Made by a program: the position numbers and the translations under genes. Shown in pieces: positions 52,712-62,850 of a stretch of DNA of 64,000 nt. The stretch covers positions 4,154,001 through 4,218,000 of the forward strand of contig NZ_CP011427.1 of assembly GCF_001506165.1 (NCBI RefSeq). The letters run 5' to 3'. The DNA is from Pantoea vagans (GTDB taxonomy: Bacteria > Pseudomonadota > Gammaproteobacteria > Enterobacterales > Enterobacteriaceae). Every line of letters begins with the position of its first letter. The stretch's first letter is position 1. The notes below the pieces were generated by a model. The model made no database searches, had not been told where the DNA came from, and was given only the letters and a program-made list of their open reading frames with translations.

Positions 52712-53845
52712 TCAGCTGGCCTTCAGTACCTGCTGATAAAGTGAGGTCAGTGCCTGCGCCAGTCGTTGCGGACCAAAAGGTTCGATTCTGCGGCGTGCGG
52801 CTTCGCCCATGGCAGAATTCTGTAAAAGCGCAGGTGTCGCCATAATGGCATCATTTAACGCTTTGATATCCAACGCATCGCAAACGAAGCCTTCTTGACC
52901 TGCTGTAATGAATTCTGCACCACCGCAGCCCGTGCTGGTGATTACTGCTAAACCACAGGCCATCGCTTCCAGCACCACATTCGGAAAAGGATCATAAAGC
53001 GTCGGCAGCAGCAGTGAATCAGCCGCATGATAGTACGGCTGGACATCCTGCTGTACGCCAACAAAGCGCAGGCGATCAAGACAGTTAAGCTGGTTAGCTA
53101 ACTGCTGATAACGCGACAACTGCTTATCCTGACCAACGACAATCAGATAACGGTCACTGTTGGCCAATGCGCTAATGGCGGCTTTCAATCCTTTGCGCTC
53201 AAAGCCGGAGCCGACATAAATCATCACCGTGGCATCTTGCGGCAATGTCAGTTGCTGACGCATGGCATAGCGCTGGGCTTCTGTGGCTGGCTGAAAACGT
53301 TGGCTATCGATGGCGTTATGAATGACGTGTATCTTGCTGCCATCGAGCGTGAAATGACGCAAAATATCCTGTTTGACCATCTCTGAATTACAGATGACGG
53401 CTTTTAAGGACGGCGTGTTGAACATTTCCGCTTCAGCCTGCAATACATAGCGATGATAAGGGCTGAGGCTGGCGCTTAAACGCTGCCAGGGCGAGACGAT
53501 GCGTGCCCGCTGCTCAAGCCACACGCGATGCACGCCGTCACCGGCGCGAAAGATATCGCAGCCCGCGATACGTTCGTGACTCTGAACGATATCGAACTTT
53601 TCGCGCTCCCAGCATTCGCGTGCGGCGCGCGCAAATCCGCGTTCGCGTGAGACGCGGCCAAATTTAGCGGGATTGCAAATGTGCAGATGCCAGGCCGGAT
53701 TGGGCGTGCCCTGCCAGCTGCGGGTAATGATATTGAGATCGAGCTGTTCACTATCCAGCGCTTCCAGCGCACGTGAAATAAAGCGCTCAGCACCGCCATC
53801 CGGGCGATATTTCTGCCGGACAATCGCCAGGCGTAACTTAGTCAT
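52712..53845 (-). CDS. GT4 glycosyltransferase of the LPS core, WaaG/WabG type
   Basis: Retaining GT-B transferase. From ATG 53845 it has 377 residues. The N-terminal part begins LRLAIVRQKYRPDGGAERF, with SHERIAGCDIFRAGDGVHRVW (about 88), which resembles the Klebsiella WabG galacturonosyltransferase as I remember it, and E. coli WaaG more distantly. The C-terminal UDP-sugar fold has VGSGFERKGLKAAI (about 205) and the E-x7-E motif FPNVVLEAMACGLAVI (about 290). It probably extends heptose II. Its start overlaps the end of the waaQ-like gene by 8 bp. The donor sugar (GalA or Glc) cannot be told from sequence. Confidence 0.82.
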   Translation of the reverse strand: MTKLRLAIVRQKYRPDGGAERFISRALEALDSEQLDLNIITRSWQGTPNPAWHLHICNPAKFGRVSRERGFARAARECWEREKFDIVQSHERIAGCDIFRAGDGVHRVWLEQRARIVSPWQRLSASLSPYHRYVLQAEAEMFNTPSLKAVICNSEMVKQDILRHFTLDGSKIHVIHNAIDSQRFQPATEAQRYAMRQQLTLPQDATVMIYVGSGFERKGLKAAISALANSDRYLIVVGQDKQLSRYQQLANQLNCLDRLRFVGVQQDVQPYYHAADSLLLPTLYDPFPNVVLEAMACGLAVITSTGCGGAEFITAGQEGFVCDALDIKALNDAIMATPALLQNSAMGEAARRRIEPFGPQRLAQALTSLYQQVLKAS

Positions 53846-54914
53846 GCAAAAAACTCCTTGCGGCGGCAATCACATCCTCAACGGGAATCGCGGAGAGATA
53901 GCGCTGCTCGGTTTTTGTATCGATATCGTCGGGGGATGGCAGCGGAGCATAATCACCGGCCCAAATGACGCGATTATTGTCACCCCACGGACGCCAGTGA
54001 TGCAGCTTGGTGGGACCAAACAGTGCCAGGCAAGGCGTATTGAGCGCGGCGGCCATGTGCATTGGGGCTGAATCCACGCCAATAAACAGTTGCGCTGCAT
54101 CGATCAACGCCGCCAGTTGCGGTAGTGAGAGCTGCCCAGCCAGTGACACCACGTTCTGGCTATGGCAGAGCGACTGAATGTTAGCGATCATCGCCTGCTC
54201 TTTCTGATCCGGTGCTGCGGTCAGGACAACGGTGTGGCCATCGGCAGTGAGCGTATCGATGAGCTGCGCGACTTTTTCATCTTCCCAGCATTTGAATACC
54301 CAGCGTGAGGTCGGCTGTATCACGATAAACGGGCCGGTGACGTGTTGCTGCGCCAAAACAGCCTGCACTTTTTGCTGATCGGCTGCGCTAAAGTGCATCG
54401 AGGCTTTCGCACCTTCCGCACTGATGCCGAGTGGTTCCAGCGCCGCCATATTTTGCTCAACGGTGTGCAGCTGATTGTAGTTCTGAGTGGATATCAAGTG
54501 ATTATGGCACCAGCGCCAGAGTGCATTATCGCGCTTCGCAAAGGCAAAGCCGATGCGAACCGGTGCGGCAGAAAAGCCGGTAATGATCGCACTGCGCCAC
54601 TGATCGGCAAGGTTAATCACCACATCATAATGGCAGGCACGGACCGCAGAGAGCAGGGCCATTTCATGGCGAAACTTTTGCCAGCCGCCTTCCTTTTTCC
54701 AGTTACGATCGATGATATGCAACTGACGGATGGCGGGATGTGCTTCCAGCATTGGCCGCGTCTCTTTATACAACAGGACGTCGATATTGGCCTGGGGATA
54801 GCGCTGGCGTAGTGCATTGATAGCCGGCGTGGTCAGCAGCATATCGCCGTGATGACGCAGCTTAATCAGCAGAATATTTTTCGGTGCAAACTGGGCTGGA
54901 ATCGGGCTTGCCAT
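53838..54914 (-). CDS. waaQ: LPS heptosyltransferase III, WaaQ
   Basis: GT9 enzyme that adds the side-branch heptose III to heptose II from ADP-heptose. It has 358 residues from ATG 54914. The N-terminal loop is LLIKLRHHGDMLLTTPAINALR (about 14). The ADP-heptose site has VIQPTSRWVFKCWEDEKVAQLI (about 197), and the GT9 hallmark GVDSAPMHMAAAL and ALFGPTKLHHWRPWG are near 280-305. A TTG two codons upstream is an alternative start. First gene of a waaQ - wabG-like - waaA - waaE - coaD run. Confidence 0.9.
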   Translation of the reverse strand: MASPIPAQFAPKNILLIKLRHHGDMLLTTPAINALRQRYPQANIDVLLYKETRPMLEAHPAIRQLHIIDRNWKKEGGWQKFRHEMALLSAVRACHYDVVINLADQWRSAIITGFSAAPVRIGFAFAKRDNALWRWCHNHLISTQNYNQLHTVEQNMAALEPLGISAEGAKASMHFSAADQQKVQAVLAQQHVTGPFIVIQPTSRWVFKCWEDEKVAQLIDTLTADGHTVVLTAAPDQKEQAMIANIQSLCHSQNVVSLAGQLSLPQLAALIDAAQLFIGVDSAPMHMAAALNTPCLALFGPTKLHHWRPWGDNNRVIWAGDYAPLPSPDDIDTKTEQRYLSAIPVEDVIAAARSFLHD

Positions 54915-54987
54915 ACTCAAATGATCTCAAAATTCAGTGAGCTGATTGTAGGGCAAACCCCCAGGGTGCGAAAGCCAGCCGCGGCGC

Positions 54988-55977
54988 TTATTTCTTACGC
55001 CAGCGATAAATCCGGCTCAACCACAACATTAACTGATACCACTGTCTGGCACCGCGTGCGTTACGCAGCATTCGTTTGTGAGTTTGAGTGGCAAAGATAT
55101 CCGCAATCATCGCCTGGCGTGCGCTCTCTTCGGGCTCGCGGCGGATGGAGTGGCAGACGCTGAGTGCTTCACGGGTAATCTGATAGTGAAATGCCGGATA
55201 AATTTTAATGCGTGTGCGATAGCTTGTATTGATCTCTTCCAGCATCTGCGCGATTTTCAGGTAGTGCTGTTGATATTCCACGTTACGCTGACCTGTGCGC
55301 TTGCGATTACTGATCGATGCATCGTGCATGTAATACCGATACAGCATCTGATCGGTATAGCGCACACGTTTGACGTTGAACATAAACTCGGTGGTCCAGG
55401 GAATATCCTGATGGTGTAGTCCCGGCTCGAAGGTGAGATTGAGTTGTTCAATCAGTTCGCGGCGGTAAATACCAAGCCACACTACATGCATATAACGATG
55501 GGTCTGTAACGCGGTGTTCAGCCACTCTGGCCCACTGAGCACTTGGGTGCTCCTTAAACGATCCAGAGGAATCAGCGGTTTGGTGGTCTGGCTGGCTTTG
55601 AAGAACCATTCAGCGTTGCATTGCGCGGCGTCTAACTCATCACTTTCTGCCATCTCGACCAGCGTTTGATACATCGCCGGGTTCATGGTGTCGTCGGCGT
55701 CTGGGAAAGTGACGTATTTGCCCCTTGCGACGGCCAGCCCGGCATTACGTGCACGTGAAACTCCGCCATTGGCCTGATGGATGACACGTACATGAGAATG
55801 CTGCTGCGCGTAGGCATCGGCCCGTTCACCTGAGCCATCGGTGGAGCCATCATCAACGATGATAATTTCCAGTGAGCTTAGCGTTTGCGTCAGCAGGGAC
55901 TGCATAAAAGTCTCGAGCATCGCACCGGCGTTGTACATCGGCGAGATGATGGAGAGTAAGGGAGCATTTTCCGACAT
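54988..55977 (-). CDS. GT2 glycosyltransferase, LPS or surface-sugar type
   Basis: Inverting GT-A transferase. It has 329 residues from ATG 55977. The first 110 residues have the GT2 set: LLSIISPMYNAGAMLETFMQSLL, IIIVDDGSTDGSGE (about 40), ANGGVSRARNAGL (about 73) and the DxD variant FPDADDTM (about 94). The C-terminal part with HHQDIPWTTEFMF and LYRYYMHDASISN is seen in WaaV- and capsule-type transferases. The sugar is unknown. The longer frame upstream lacks conserved residues. It is 73 bp before waaQ on the same strand and may share its transcript. Confidence 0.82.
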   Translation of the reverse strand: MSENAPLLSIISPMYNAGAMLETFMQSLLTQTLSSLEIIIVDDGSTDGSGERADAYAQQHSHVRVIHQANGGVSRARNAGLAVARGKYVTFPDADDTMNPAMYQTLVEMAESDELDAAQCNAEWFFKASQTTKPLIPLDRLRSTQVLSGPEWLNTALQTHRYMHVVWLGIYRRELIEQLNLTFEPGLHHQDIPWTTEFMFNVKRVRYTDQMLYRYYMHDASISNRKRTGQRNVEYQQHYLKIAQMLEEINTSYRTRIKIYPAFHYQITREALSVCHSIRREPEESARQAMIADIFATQTHKRMLRNARGARQWYQLMLWLSRIYRWRKK

Positions 55978-56153
55978 TGTTGTGATGTTTTTATCAGTAA
56001 TTAACGAAATTCTTACGTTAATTATTGCTAAGGAATTCAGAACTTTTTGGACATTTATGGTCAAAAGTAGTTAGCTCGCTAGCATTTTCGCACTTTTAGG
56101 AATGGTGATAGCCGAAAAGCGCAGCATATATCTTTATACACCTGGGTCTTAGC

Positions 56154-57185
56154 ATGAAAAATATACTCGTTATCCGACGCGATAATATCGGTGATATGGT
56201 CTGTACCACTCCTTTACTGGAAGGCATAAAACAGGCATTTCCAGAAGCAACCATCACTTTGCTGGTGAACAAAATTGCGCAGGATGTGGTGAGTTACAAT
56301 CCCCATGTTGACCGTCTGTATGTGTATAAGAAAGCCAAGCATCGCGCCAAAAATGAGACCACGCTGGGCGTTTACTGGCAACGGGTGAAGATCATGCTGG
56401 CACTGCGTAAAACCCGATTTGATGCCACCATTCTGGCCAATCCTGTGCCTTGCAAATACAGCCTGAGGCTGGCGAAGTTGGCGGGCGCGCACAACATTAT
56501 CGGCGCCGCCCAGGCAGATGCGCAGCTGGATCATCCCTTCCAGAAAACAGATTTTCACGGCAAGCATCAGGTTGAGCACACCTACTCTTATCTTTCGGCA
56601 TTAACGGATGCCTACCCCGCGGTCCCTCAGGTCAATCTCTACCTCGCGGAGGCAGAACGCGAAGCGGCGAGCGCACGCGTCGCAGCATTATTTCCCGCGC
56701 CGGGTAAAGTCTTCGGTGTTCATATCAGTAGCCGCAGCCCAAAACGCCGTTGGCCGGTGGCATCTTATGCCGCTTTTATTAATAAATTGCTGGAAGATGA
56801 GCAGGCGCGGGTACTGGTTTTCTGGTCGCCGCAAGGCACACTGGATGCCAATGATAAAGGCGATGCCGCACGCGCCGATGAGCTGATGGAACAAGTAAAC
56901 TCAGCCCGCGCAGCACGTTACCCAACTGCGTCAGTGCGTGAGTTGATTGCCGGTTTTGACCGCTGTGAACAAATTTTGTGTAGCGATGGTGGCCAGATGC
57001 ATTTGGCCGCAGGTTTACATAAAAAGCAGGTGGTGTTCTTTGGCGATACCAATGCCAGCATCTGGCATCCGTGGTCTGGAAAGTACCATATTATGCAGAC
57101 CGCTTCCGGTGAATGCAGCGATGTCACTCTGGAAACGGTCTGGCAGGCCTGGCAGGAACTCAGCGCTGAGCCTGCTGGCGTGTGA
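56154..57185 (+). CDS. GT9 (heptosyltransferase-family) glycosyltransferase
   Basis: Plus-strand gene amid minus-strand LPS genes. It has 343 residues. The N-terminal motif is ILVIRRDNIGDMVCTTPLLEGI, typical of GT9. The middle SSRSPKRRWPVASYAAFI fits the ADP-heptose pocket (K-R-W). Near 280 it has SDGGQMHLAAGL, where most GT9 members have DSGPMHLAAA. The family includes WaaC, F, Q and transferases for other donors; this is not one of those three. Its end overlaps the convergent deacetylase gene by 26 bp. A promoter is likely in the AT-rich 170 bp before it. Confidence 0.82.
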   Translation: MKNILVIRRDNIGDMVCTTPLLEGIKQAFPEATITLLVNKIAQDVVSYNPHVDRLYVYKKAKHRAKNETTLGVYWQRVKIMLALRKTRFDATILANPVPCKYSLRLAKLAGAHNIIGAAQADAQLDHPFQKTDFHGKHQVEHTYSYLSALTDAYPAVPQVNLYLAEAEREAASARVAALFPAPGKVFGVHISSRSPKRRWPVASYAAFINKLLEDEQARVLVFWSPQGTLDANDKGDAARADELMEQVNSARAARYPTASVRELIAGFDRCEQILCSDGGQMHLAAGLHKKQVVFFGDTNASIWHPWSGKYHIMQTASGECSDVTLETVWQAWQELSAEPAGV

Positions 57186-58131
57186 AGCTGGCGTAATATT
57201 CCGCCAGTGTCTGGCCGACAAAGTTCGGTGCCAACCAGCTAAACAGCGCTTCGAGATCTTCGTATAGCTGCTCGATGTCACGTTCATTTTTAAACGTTGG
57301 GCTACCATCGGGCATGAATTCGGAGCTGTGCAACATAAACTCGGTGTAATTGTTCCCTTCCGCCAGTGACATCTCCACGACGCGCTTCATATCTGCAATG
57401 TTGCCACCCGATGGGCGCAACCAGTGCACAGCAGGGCTTTTTTGTTTACCGCGTAGTCGGTAAGCACCCTGTTTGAACGCATTCATCAATGCGGAATACT
57501 TGTACTGGATGCTCATCGGGACTTCGAGTAGCGATGAATCACCACTGCGCGAAATATCCTGTGGATCGATGAAATAAGGTTTGGCCGGGAAATGGGTATA
57601 GTTAGTGCCGCCGTTACCTTGCGGCGCACCGCGCGTGTAGGACCAGTTCACACGTGGCGTGACCGAACAGTCTACCTGATAGCCCAACTCAGTCAGGATC
57701 GCAGCGTAGCGTTCATCAAATGCCCAGCGACCGGCGCGATGACTTAACATTTTGGTTTGGAACTTTTCTTCGAGGAGATCCGTCATATAAGCGACTTTGT
57801 CACGCAGCACGCTATCGGGGTACTCGATCAGAAAAGGCTGCCAGCGCCAGTCATCGTCAGTCAGCGGGGCTTCGGGTGGACTGTTCCAGGCATGGAGATG
57901 CATCCCGATTTCGCCTTGCTTACGGGCAATCACATCTTTGCCAAATTCGACAAACGCAGGATCAATCGCCATTTCATAGTTGGTCAGCCAGGTGGGTTTA
58001 AAACCATAACGTTCGCACAACGCCTGAAAACGTGGCAGATAGCCGGTGTTTTTGGTGGTGATTGAGCGGTGATTGCGCCAGAGATTGTCGCCTTCGGTGT
58101 CAATGGTAATAAGGAACGCGTGCCGGGTCAT
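57160..58131 (-). CDS. Polysaccharide-deacetylase-like protein, WabN-like
   Basis: NodB-homology (CE4-like) protein of 323 residues from ATG 58131. Motif 1 is ITIDTEGDN (about 8-16, with the Asp pair), motif 2 is GEIGMHLHAWN (about 83, the metal His residues), motif 3 is SHRAGRWAFD (about 133), and the C-terminal His is in FMLHSSEF (about 273). In Klebsiella WabN deacetylates the core GlcNAc added by WabH to give glucosamine. The divergent GT4 gene beside it could be the WabH partner. There is no signal peptide, which fits a cytoplasmic action on the core as it is built. The assignment rests on motif and context. Confidence 0.75.
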   Translation of the reverse strand: MTRHAFLITIDTEGDNLWRNHRSITTKNTGYLPRFQALCERYGFKPTWLTNYEMAIDPAFVEFGKDVIARKQGEIGMHLHAWNSPPEAPLTDDDWRWQPFLIEYPDSVLRDKVAYMTDLLEEKFQTKMLSHRAGRWAFDERYAAILTELGYQVDCSVTPRVNWSYTRGAPQGNGGTNYTHFPAKPYFIDPQDISRSGDSSLLEVPMSIQYKYSALMNAFKQGAYRLRGKQKSPAVHWLRPSGGNIADMKRVVEMSLAEGNNYTEFMLHSSEFMPDGSPTFKNERDIEQLYEDLEALFSWLAPNFVGQTLAEYYASFTRQQAQR

Positions 58132-58298
58132 GTTCGCCGCCTGAGGCCAATAAAATCGCAATGTTACGCTGTGCCCTGCAGTGACGCAAAACTATTTGTC
58201 TCGGCAGTAAACAGGCGAAAAGGGGGATGAATGTGCGTTAATATTCTCCACGCATAGCTGGCATTCACCCGTTTTCTAAAACTGATAGGTAGGACAAT

Positions 58299-59399
58299 TT
58301 GTCAAAACGCATACTGATGGTGATCGATGGTTTACCAGGCGGCGGCGCCGAGAAGGTGGTGTTGACGCTGGTTGCTGGTATGTTGGCGCTGGGGCATCGA
58401 GTCTCACTCTTTTCTCTGCGCAAAGTGTGCGAGTATCCGTTGCCAGAAGGCGTGGATTATCACGTCATTCAGGACACCAACCGTAAGCCGTGGCGCAAAT
58501 TGACCGAACTCAGTCGGCGTGCTCGTTTACTGGATGCCGCCGTCAGGAAGGCGGAAAAAGAGGGCGGTCAATTCGATCTTGTGGTCTCACATCTGCACAA
58601 AACCGATCGTATTGTGCGCCGCAGCCGGGCACTCCGGCAGGAGAAGACCTGGTGTTGCCTGCATGGCGTATTCTCTGCATCTTATTTGGGGCATCGCACC
58701 GGGTTATCTCGCTGGTTGAAGGCACGTAAAATCCGTCAGGTTTATCAGGGACGCAACGTGGTGGGTGTCTCGCCCGCGGTGCTTGAAGATCTCAAGTCTG
58801 CTTTTGCCGTGCAGCCCTCACGTGAAGCGGTGATTGGCAACCCATTCGATGTTGAGCAAATTCGACAACTGGCCGCCGAGCCCGCTGACGTGCCGCCAGC
58901 CGGTTTCCTGGTGCATGTGGGGCGCTTCCACGAAACTAAGCGCCATGACCGTCTGCTTAAAGCCTATGCATTGAGCAATATCCAACAGCCTCTGGTGCTG
59001 TTAGGCCAGGGTTCACCTGAACGCAAAGCCGCCCTGCAAGCGCAGGCGCAGACGTTGGGTATCGCCGACCGGGTGATTTTCCAGGGCTTTACGCTGAACC
59101 CGTATGCCTGGATAAGCCGGGCAACCATGTTGATTGTCAGTTCGGATAGCGAGGGCTTTGGAAACGTCCTCATCGAAGCGATGCTCTGCGGCACGCCTGT
59201 GGTAAGCACCCGTTGTCCCGGCGGTCCAGAGTGGTTATTGCAGGGCGATTTAGCGCGTGGTCTGTCCGAACTTAATCCGGAATCCCTGGCGGAGAAAATG
59301 CAGGAGATTTATCAGCATCCGCCACTCATACAGGCCGATGCATTTGCCGGGTTTGATACTTTATCAATCTGTCAGCAGTATCTGGCATTGAGTCGATAG
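58299..59399 (+). CDS. GT4 glycosyltransferase, possible WabH-type core GlcNAc transferase
   Basis: Retaining GT-B enzyme. It has 366 residues from a TTG at 58299. The reading SKRILMVIDGLPGGGAEKVVLTL needs that start, and AGGTAGGA lies upstream; the next ATG would cut the first strand. The C-terminal fold has LVHVGRFHETKRHDRLLKAY (about 206), RVIFQGFTLNPYAWI and SDSEGFGNVLIEAMLCGTPVVST (about 287) with the E-x7-E donor site. It is divergent from the WabN-like deacetylase and separated by 167 bp. Other roles in core or O-antigen synthesis are possible. Confidence 0.8.
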   Translation: MSKRILMVIDGLPGGGAEKVVLTLVAGMLALGHRVSLFSLRKVCEYPLPEGVDYHVIQDTNRKPWRKLTELSRRARLLDAAVRKAEKEGGQFDLVVSHLHKTDRIVRRSRALRQEKTWCCLHGVFSASYLGHRTGLSRWLKARKIRQVYQGRNVVGVSPAVLEDLKSAFAVQPSREAVIGNPFDVEQIRQLAAEPADVPPAGFLVHVGRFHETKRHDRLLKAYALSNIQQPLVLLGQGSPERKAALQAQAQTLGIADRVIFQGFTLNPYAWISRATMLIVSSDSEGFGNVLIEAMLCGTPVVSTRCPGGPEWLLQGDLARGLSELNPESLAEKMQEIYQHPPLIQADAFAGFDTLSICQQYLALSR

Positions 59400-59403
59400 A
59401 GCC

Positions 59404-59429
59404 TGCGGGAGGGTTGCTTACCTCCCGCA
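59404..59429. terminator. Hairpin between GT4 gene and tdh
   Basis: TGCGGGAGG and CCTCCCGCA form a perfect 9-bp stem with an 8-nt loop between two convergent genes. It can serve both strands, though no long T tract follows on either side. Confidence 0.65.
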
Positions 59430-59434
59430 AACAG

Positions 59435-60463
59435 TTAATCCCAGCTCAATACCACTTTCCCAGAGCGACCAGAGCGCATCTCGTCAAATCCTTGCTGGAA
59501 ATCATCGATGTGGTAGCGGTGTGTAATGATGGGCGTTAAATCGAGACCAGACTGAATCAGCGCCGCCATTTTGTACCAAGTCTCAAACATCTCACGGCCA
59601 TAAATGCCTTTGATGAATAATCCTTTAAAGATCAACAGATTCCAGTCAATGGCCATCTCACCCGGGGGGATCCCCAACAAGGCGATGCGCCCACCGTGGT
59701 TCATGACGTCCAATAACGTGCGAAACGCTGGGGGGGCGCCAGACATCTCCAGCCCAACATCGAAACCTTCGGTCATGCCCAATTCCGCCATCACATCACG
59801 CAGATTTTCCTGCGCTACGTTGACTGCGCGGGTGACTCCCATCTGGCGTGCCAGACTAAGCCGATACTCGTTGATATCGGTGATCACCACATTACGTGCA
59901 CCCACATGTTTGCATACTGCCGCCGCCATGATGCCAATCGGACCCGCGCCAGAGATCAGCACATCCTCACCGACCAGATCAAAGGACAACGCGGTATGCA
60001 CGGCGTTGCCGAAGGGATCGAAAATCGCGGCCAGTTCATCCGGAATATTGTCGGGGATTTTGAAAGCGTTAAAAGCGGGGATAACCAGATATTCAGCAAA
60101 ACAGCCCTGACGATTGACACCCACTCCAACCGTGTTGCGGCAGAGATGCGTGCGCCCGGCGCGGCAGTTACGGCAATGGCCGCAGGTGATGTGGCCTTCA
60201 CCCGAAACGCGATCGCCAACTGAAAATCCCTTAACCTCTTCACCCATTCCCACGACTTCACCGACATATTCGTGGCCCGTGATCATCGGGACGGGAATAG
60301 TCTTACGCGACCAGTCATCCCAGTTGTAGATGTGCACGTCCGTGCCGCAAATCGCGGTTTTGCGAATTTTAATCAGCAGGTCGTTATGGCCAGGTTCTGG
60401 AATCGGTGCATCGTTGATCATCCAGATGCCTTCTTCGGCTTTTAATTTAGCCAGCGCTTTCAT
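59435..60463 (-). CDS. tdh: L-threonine 3-dehydrogenase
   Basis: Zinc-dependent MDR enzyme that oxidises threonine to 2-amino-3-ketobutyrate with NAD+. It has 342 residues. The catalytic zinc ligands are in [14 protein letters not shown] (Cys 38) and [10 protein letters not shown] (His-Glu). The structural zinc has four Cys in [21 protein letters not shown] (about 93-107). The Rossmann motif is [13 protein letters not shown] (about 171). The ATG overlaps the kbl stop (ATGA), so kbl-tdh is one operon, as in E. coli next to hldD. Confidence 0.97.
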   Translation of the reverse strand: MKALAKLKAEEGIWMINDAPIPEPGHNDLLIKIRKTAICGTDVHIYNWDDWSRKTIPVPMITGHEYVGEVVGMGEEVKGFSVGDRVSGEGHITCGHCRNCRAGRTHLCRNTVGVGVNRQGCFAEYLVIPAFNAFKIPDNIPDELAAIFDPFGNAVHTALSFDLVGEDVLISGAGPIGIMAAAVCKHVGARNVVITDINEYRLSLARQMGVTRAVNVAQENLRDVMAELGMTEGFDVGLEMSGAPPAFRTLLDVMNHGGRIALLGIPPGEMAIDWNLLIFKGLFIKGIYGREMFETWYKMAALIQSGLDLTPIITHRYHIDDFQQGFDEMRSGRSGKVVLSWD

Positions 60464-61668
60464 TTTGCCGCTCCTGTAATCACACCCAGCTGTTGGCCAA
60501 TGCGCGTAAAGGCCGCGACGGCATGCTCAAGCTGTGCCTGCGTGTGCCCGGCAGATATCTGCGTGCGGATACGCGCCTGACCTTGTGGCACCACGGGATA
60601 GAAGAAGCCCGTGACGTAAATACCTTCCTGTTGCAGCAGGCTGGCAAACTGCTGTGCCACTTTGGCATCACCCAACATCACCGGAATAATGGCGTGATCG
60701 GCTCCCGCCAGCGTAAAGCCTGCGGCTGTCATTTTTTCGCGGAAGAAGCGGGCATTTTCCCAGAGACGTTGGCGTAAGCCATCGCCTTCACTCAGCAAAT
60801 CCAGCACACGCAGTGAGGCGGTGACGATGGCGGGGGCCAGCGAATTAGAGAACAGGTAAGGGCGTGAACGTTGACGCAGCCACTCGACGACCTCTTTTTT
60901 GGCGGCCACGTAGCCACCGGATGCGCCGCCTAACGCCTTACCTAAGGTGCCGGTCAGGATATCAACGCGGTCCATGATGCCACAATATTCGTGTGAGCCA
61001 CGCCCGGATGCGCCGACAAAGCCAACAGCATGAGAATCATCTACCATCACCATTGCATCAAATTCGTCGGCTAAATCGCAAATACCCTGCAAATTAGCGA
61101 TAACGCCATCCATTGAGAACACGCCATCGGTGGCGATCAGGATGTGACGCGCGCCCTTATCACGCGCCTCTTGCAAGCGGATGCGTAGCTCGCTCATATC
61201 GTTATTGGCATAGCGATATCGCTGCGCTTTGCACAAGCGCACACCGTCAATGATCGAGGCGTGGTTGAGCGCATCAGAAATGATGGCGTCTTCCGCGCTG
61301 AGCAGGGTTTCAAACAGACCGCCGTTGGCATCAAAACAGGAGGAGAAAAGTATGGCATCTTCCATGCCCAGAAACGCCGCCAGCTTGTGTTCTAACTGCT
61401 GATGAATATCCTGAGTTCCGCAGATGAAGCGCACCGACGCCATGCCAAAACCATGCGAATCCATGCCCTCTTTGGCTGCCTGTATTAACGCAGGATGATT
61501 AGCCAGGCCAAGATAGTTATTGGCGCAGAAGTTAATGACGGGTGGGCTGTTGGCGACGGTGATTTCCGCCTGCTGTGCCGACGTAATGGTGCGTTCCTGT
61601 TTGAACAATCCGTCCTGACGTGTTGTCTCAAGCTGTTGACGGATTTGCGAATAAAACTGACTGGACAT
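60460..61668 (-). CDS. kbl: 2-amino-3-ketobutyrate coenzyme A ligase
   Basis: PLP-dependent alpha-oxoamine synthase that splits 2-amino-3-ketobutyrate with CoA to glycine and acetyl-CoA; second step after Tdh. From ATG 61668 it has 402 residues (398 in E. coli). The PLP Lys is in [15 protein letters not shown] (about 245). [15 protein letters not shown] (about 42), [11 protein letters not shown] (about 135) and [11 protein letters not shown] (about 208) are family markers. The frame upstream of ATG 61668 is not conserved. It is divergent from hldD with 232 bp between. Confidence 0.97.
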   Translation of the reverse strand: MSSQFYSQIRQQLETTRQDGLFKQERTITSAQQAEITVANSPPVINFCANNYLGLANHPALIQAAKEGMDSHGFGMASVRFICGTQDIHQQLEHKLAAFLGMEDAILFSSCFDANGGLFETLLSAEDAIISDALNHASIIDGVRLCKAQRYRYANNDMSELRIRLQEARDKGARHILIATDGVFSMDGVIANLQGICDLADEFDAMVMVDDSHAVGFVGASGRGSHEYCGIMDRVDILTGTLGKALGGASGGYVAAKKEVVEWLRQRSRPYLFSNSLAPAIVTASLRVLDLLSEGDGLRQRLWENARFFREKMTAAGFTLAGADHAIIPVMLGDAKVAQQFASLLQQEGIYVTGFFYPVVPQGQARIRTQISAGHTQAQLEHAVAAFTRIGQQLGVITGAAK

Positions 61669-61856
61669 GATTCTGCTCCTCAGATAGCAAAATTTTGGCA
61701 CATATTACTGATCGAAAAGCATCGTGCCGACATTTACGCCAGGGAAATCTCAGTTTTGCAGCATAGTTCACGTGATGGTTGCGATTTGTGCAGCCGTTGC
61801 AGAGTCATCTGGCTGCCTGTCTCGGGCTGAAATGTTATGATGTTAGGCATTAGTGC

Positions 61857-61875
61857 GTGAAACCTCCTGTTTCAC
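61857..61875 (+). promoter_or_regulatory. Leader hairpin of hldD
   Basis: GTGAAAC-CTCCT-GTTTCAC is a perfect 7-bp stem with a 5-nt loop, 25 bp before the hldD ATG. A TATGAT (61836-61841) just upstream may be a -10 box. A role in leader stability or control is possible but not shown. Confidence 0.4.
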
Positions 61876-61900
61876 CCCAAACTGTTTAAAGGCAAAGCAT

Positions 61901-62833
61901 ATGATTATCGTAACCGGTGGCGCTGGCATGATTGGCAGCAACATTGTTAAAGCGCTGAACGATCGCGGTCTTACCGATATTCTGGTGGTGGATAATCTGA
62001 AAGACGGCACCAAATTCGTGAACCTCGCGGACCTCGATATCGCGGATTACATGGATAAAGAGGAATTCCTCTCTTACATCATGTCCGGCGAAGATCTGGG
62101 TCCCATTGAAGCGGTGTTCCATGAAGGTGCTTGCTCAGCGACCACCGAGTGGGACGGCAAGTACATGATGGATAACAACTATCAGTACTCAAAAGACCTG
62201 CTGCATTTCTGTCTGGAACGTGAAATTCCGTTCCTGTATGCCTCTTCAGCCGCCACCTACGGCGGCCGTAATGAGAACTTCATCGAAGAACGCCAGTACG
62301 AGCAGCCTCTCAACGTCTATGGCTACTCAAAAATGCTGTTTGACCACTATGTGCGTCAGATTTTGCCAGAGGCGAATTCGCCGGTGTGTGGTTTCCGTTA
62401 CTTCAACGTATACGGCCCACGCGAAGGGCATAAAGGCAGCATGGCCAGCGTGGCTTTCCACCTCAACACCCAGATCGGCGGCGGTGAAAATCCGAAACTG
62501 TTTGAAGGCAGCGACGATTTCCGCCGTGACTTCATCCACGTTGATGATGTGGTTGCGGTTAACCTGTGGTGCTGGGAGAACGGCATTTCGGGTATCTATA
62601 ACTGCGGCACGGGTCGCGCGGAATCCTTCCAGGAAGTGGCGGATGCGGTACTGAATTTCCACCAGAAAGGCCAGATTGAGTACATTCCGTTCCCAGACAA
62701 GCTGAAGGGTCGCTATCAGGCCTTCACCCAGGCCGATCTCACCAACCTGCGTGCAGCGGGTTACGACAAGGCGTTCAAAACTGTCGCGCAGGGTGTGGGT
62801 GAATACATGGCCTGGCTGAACCGTAACGCATAA
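61901..62833 (+). CDS. hldD: ADP-L-glycero-D-manno-heptose 6-epimerase
   Basis: Last step of ADP-heptose synthesis, giving the donor for WaaC, WaaF and WaaQ. The 310 residues equal E. coli. The short-chain dehydrogenase NADP site is [15 protein letters not shown], where E. coli has Phe for the Met. The catalytic set is Ser in ASSAATYGG (about 116) and the Tyr-Lys of [11 protein letters not shown] (about 140-144). The frame is open 16 codons further upstream, but ATG 61901 matches the E. coli start and AAAGG lies upstream. First gene of hldD-waaF-waaC. Confidence 0.97.
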   Translation: MIIVTGGAGMIGSNIVKALNDRGLTDILVVDNLKDGTKFVNLADLDIADYMDKEEFLSYIMSGEDLGPIEAVFHEGACSATTEWDGKYMMDNNYQYSKDLLHFCLEREIPFLYASSAATYGGRNENFIEERQYEQPLNVYGYSKMLFDHYVRQILPEANSPVCGFRYFNVYGPREGHKGSMASVAFHLNTQIGGGENPKLFEGSDDFRRDFIHVDDVVAVNLWCWENGISGIYNCGTGRAESFQEVADAVLNFHQKGQIEYIPFPDKLKGRYQAFTQADLTNLRAAGYDKAFKTVAQGVGEYMAWLNRNA

Positions 62834-62850
62834 GGAATCCGGCACCAGCG

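Noticed and set aside
54921..54987. JUMPstart/ops element upstream of waaQ
   Set aside because: The GGCGGTAG-type ops sequence of RfaH-controlled operons was not found here or before the other LPS transcription units in the window.
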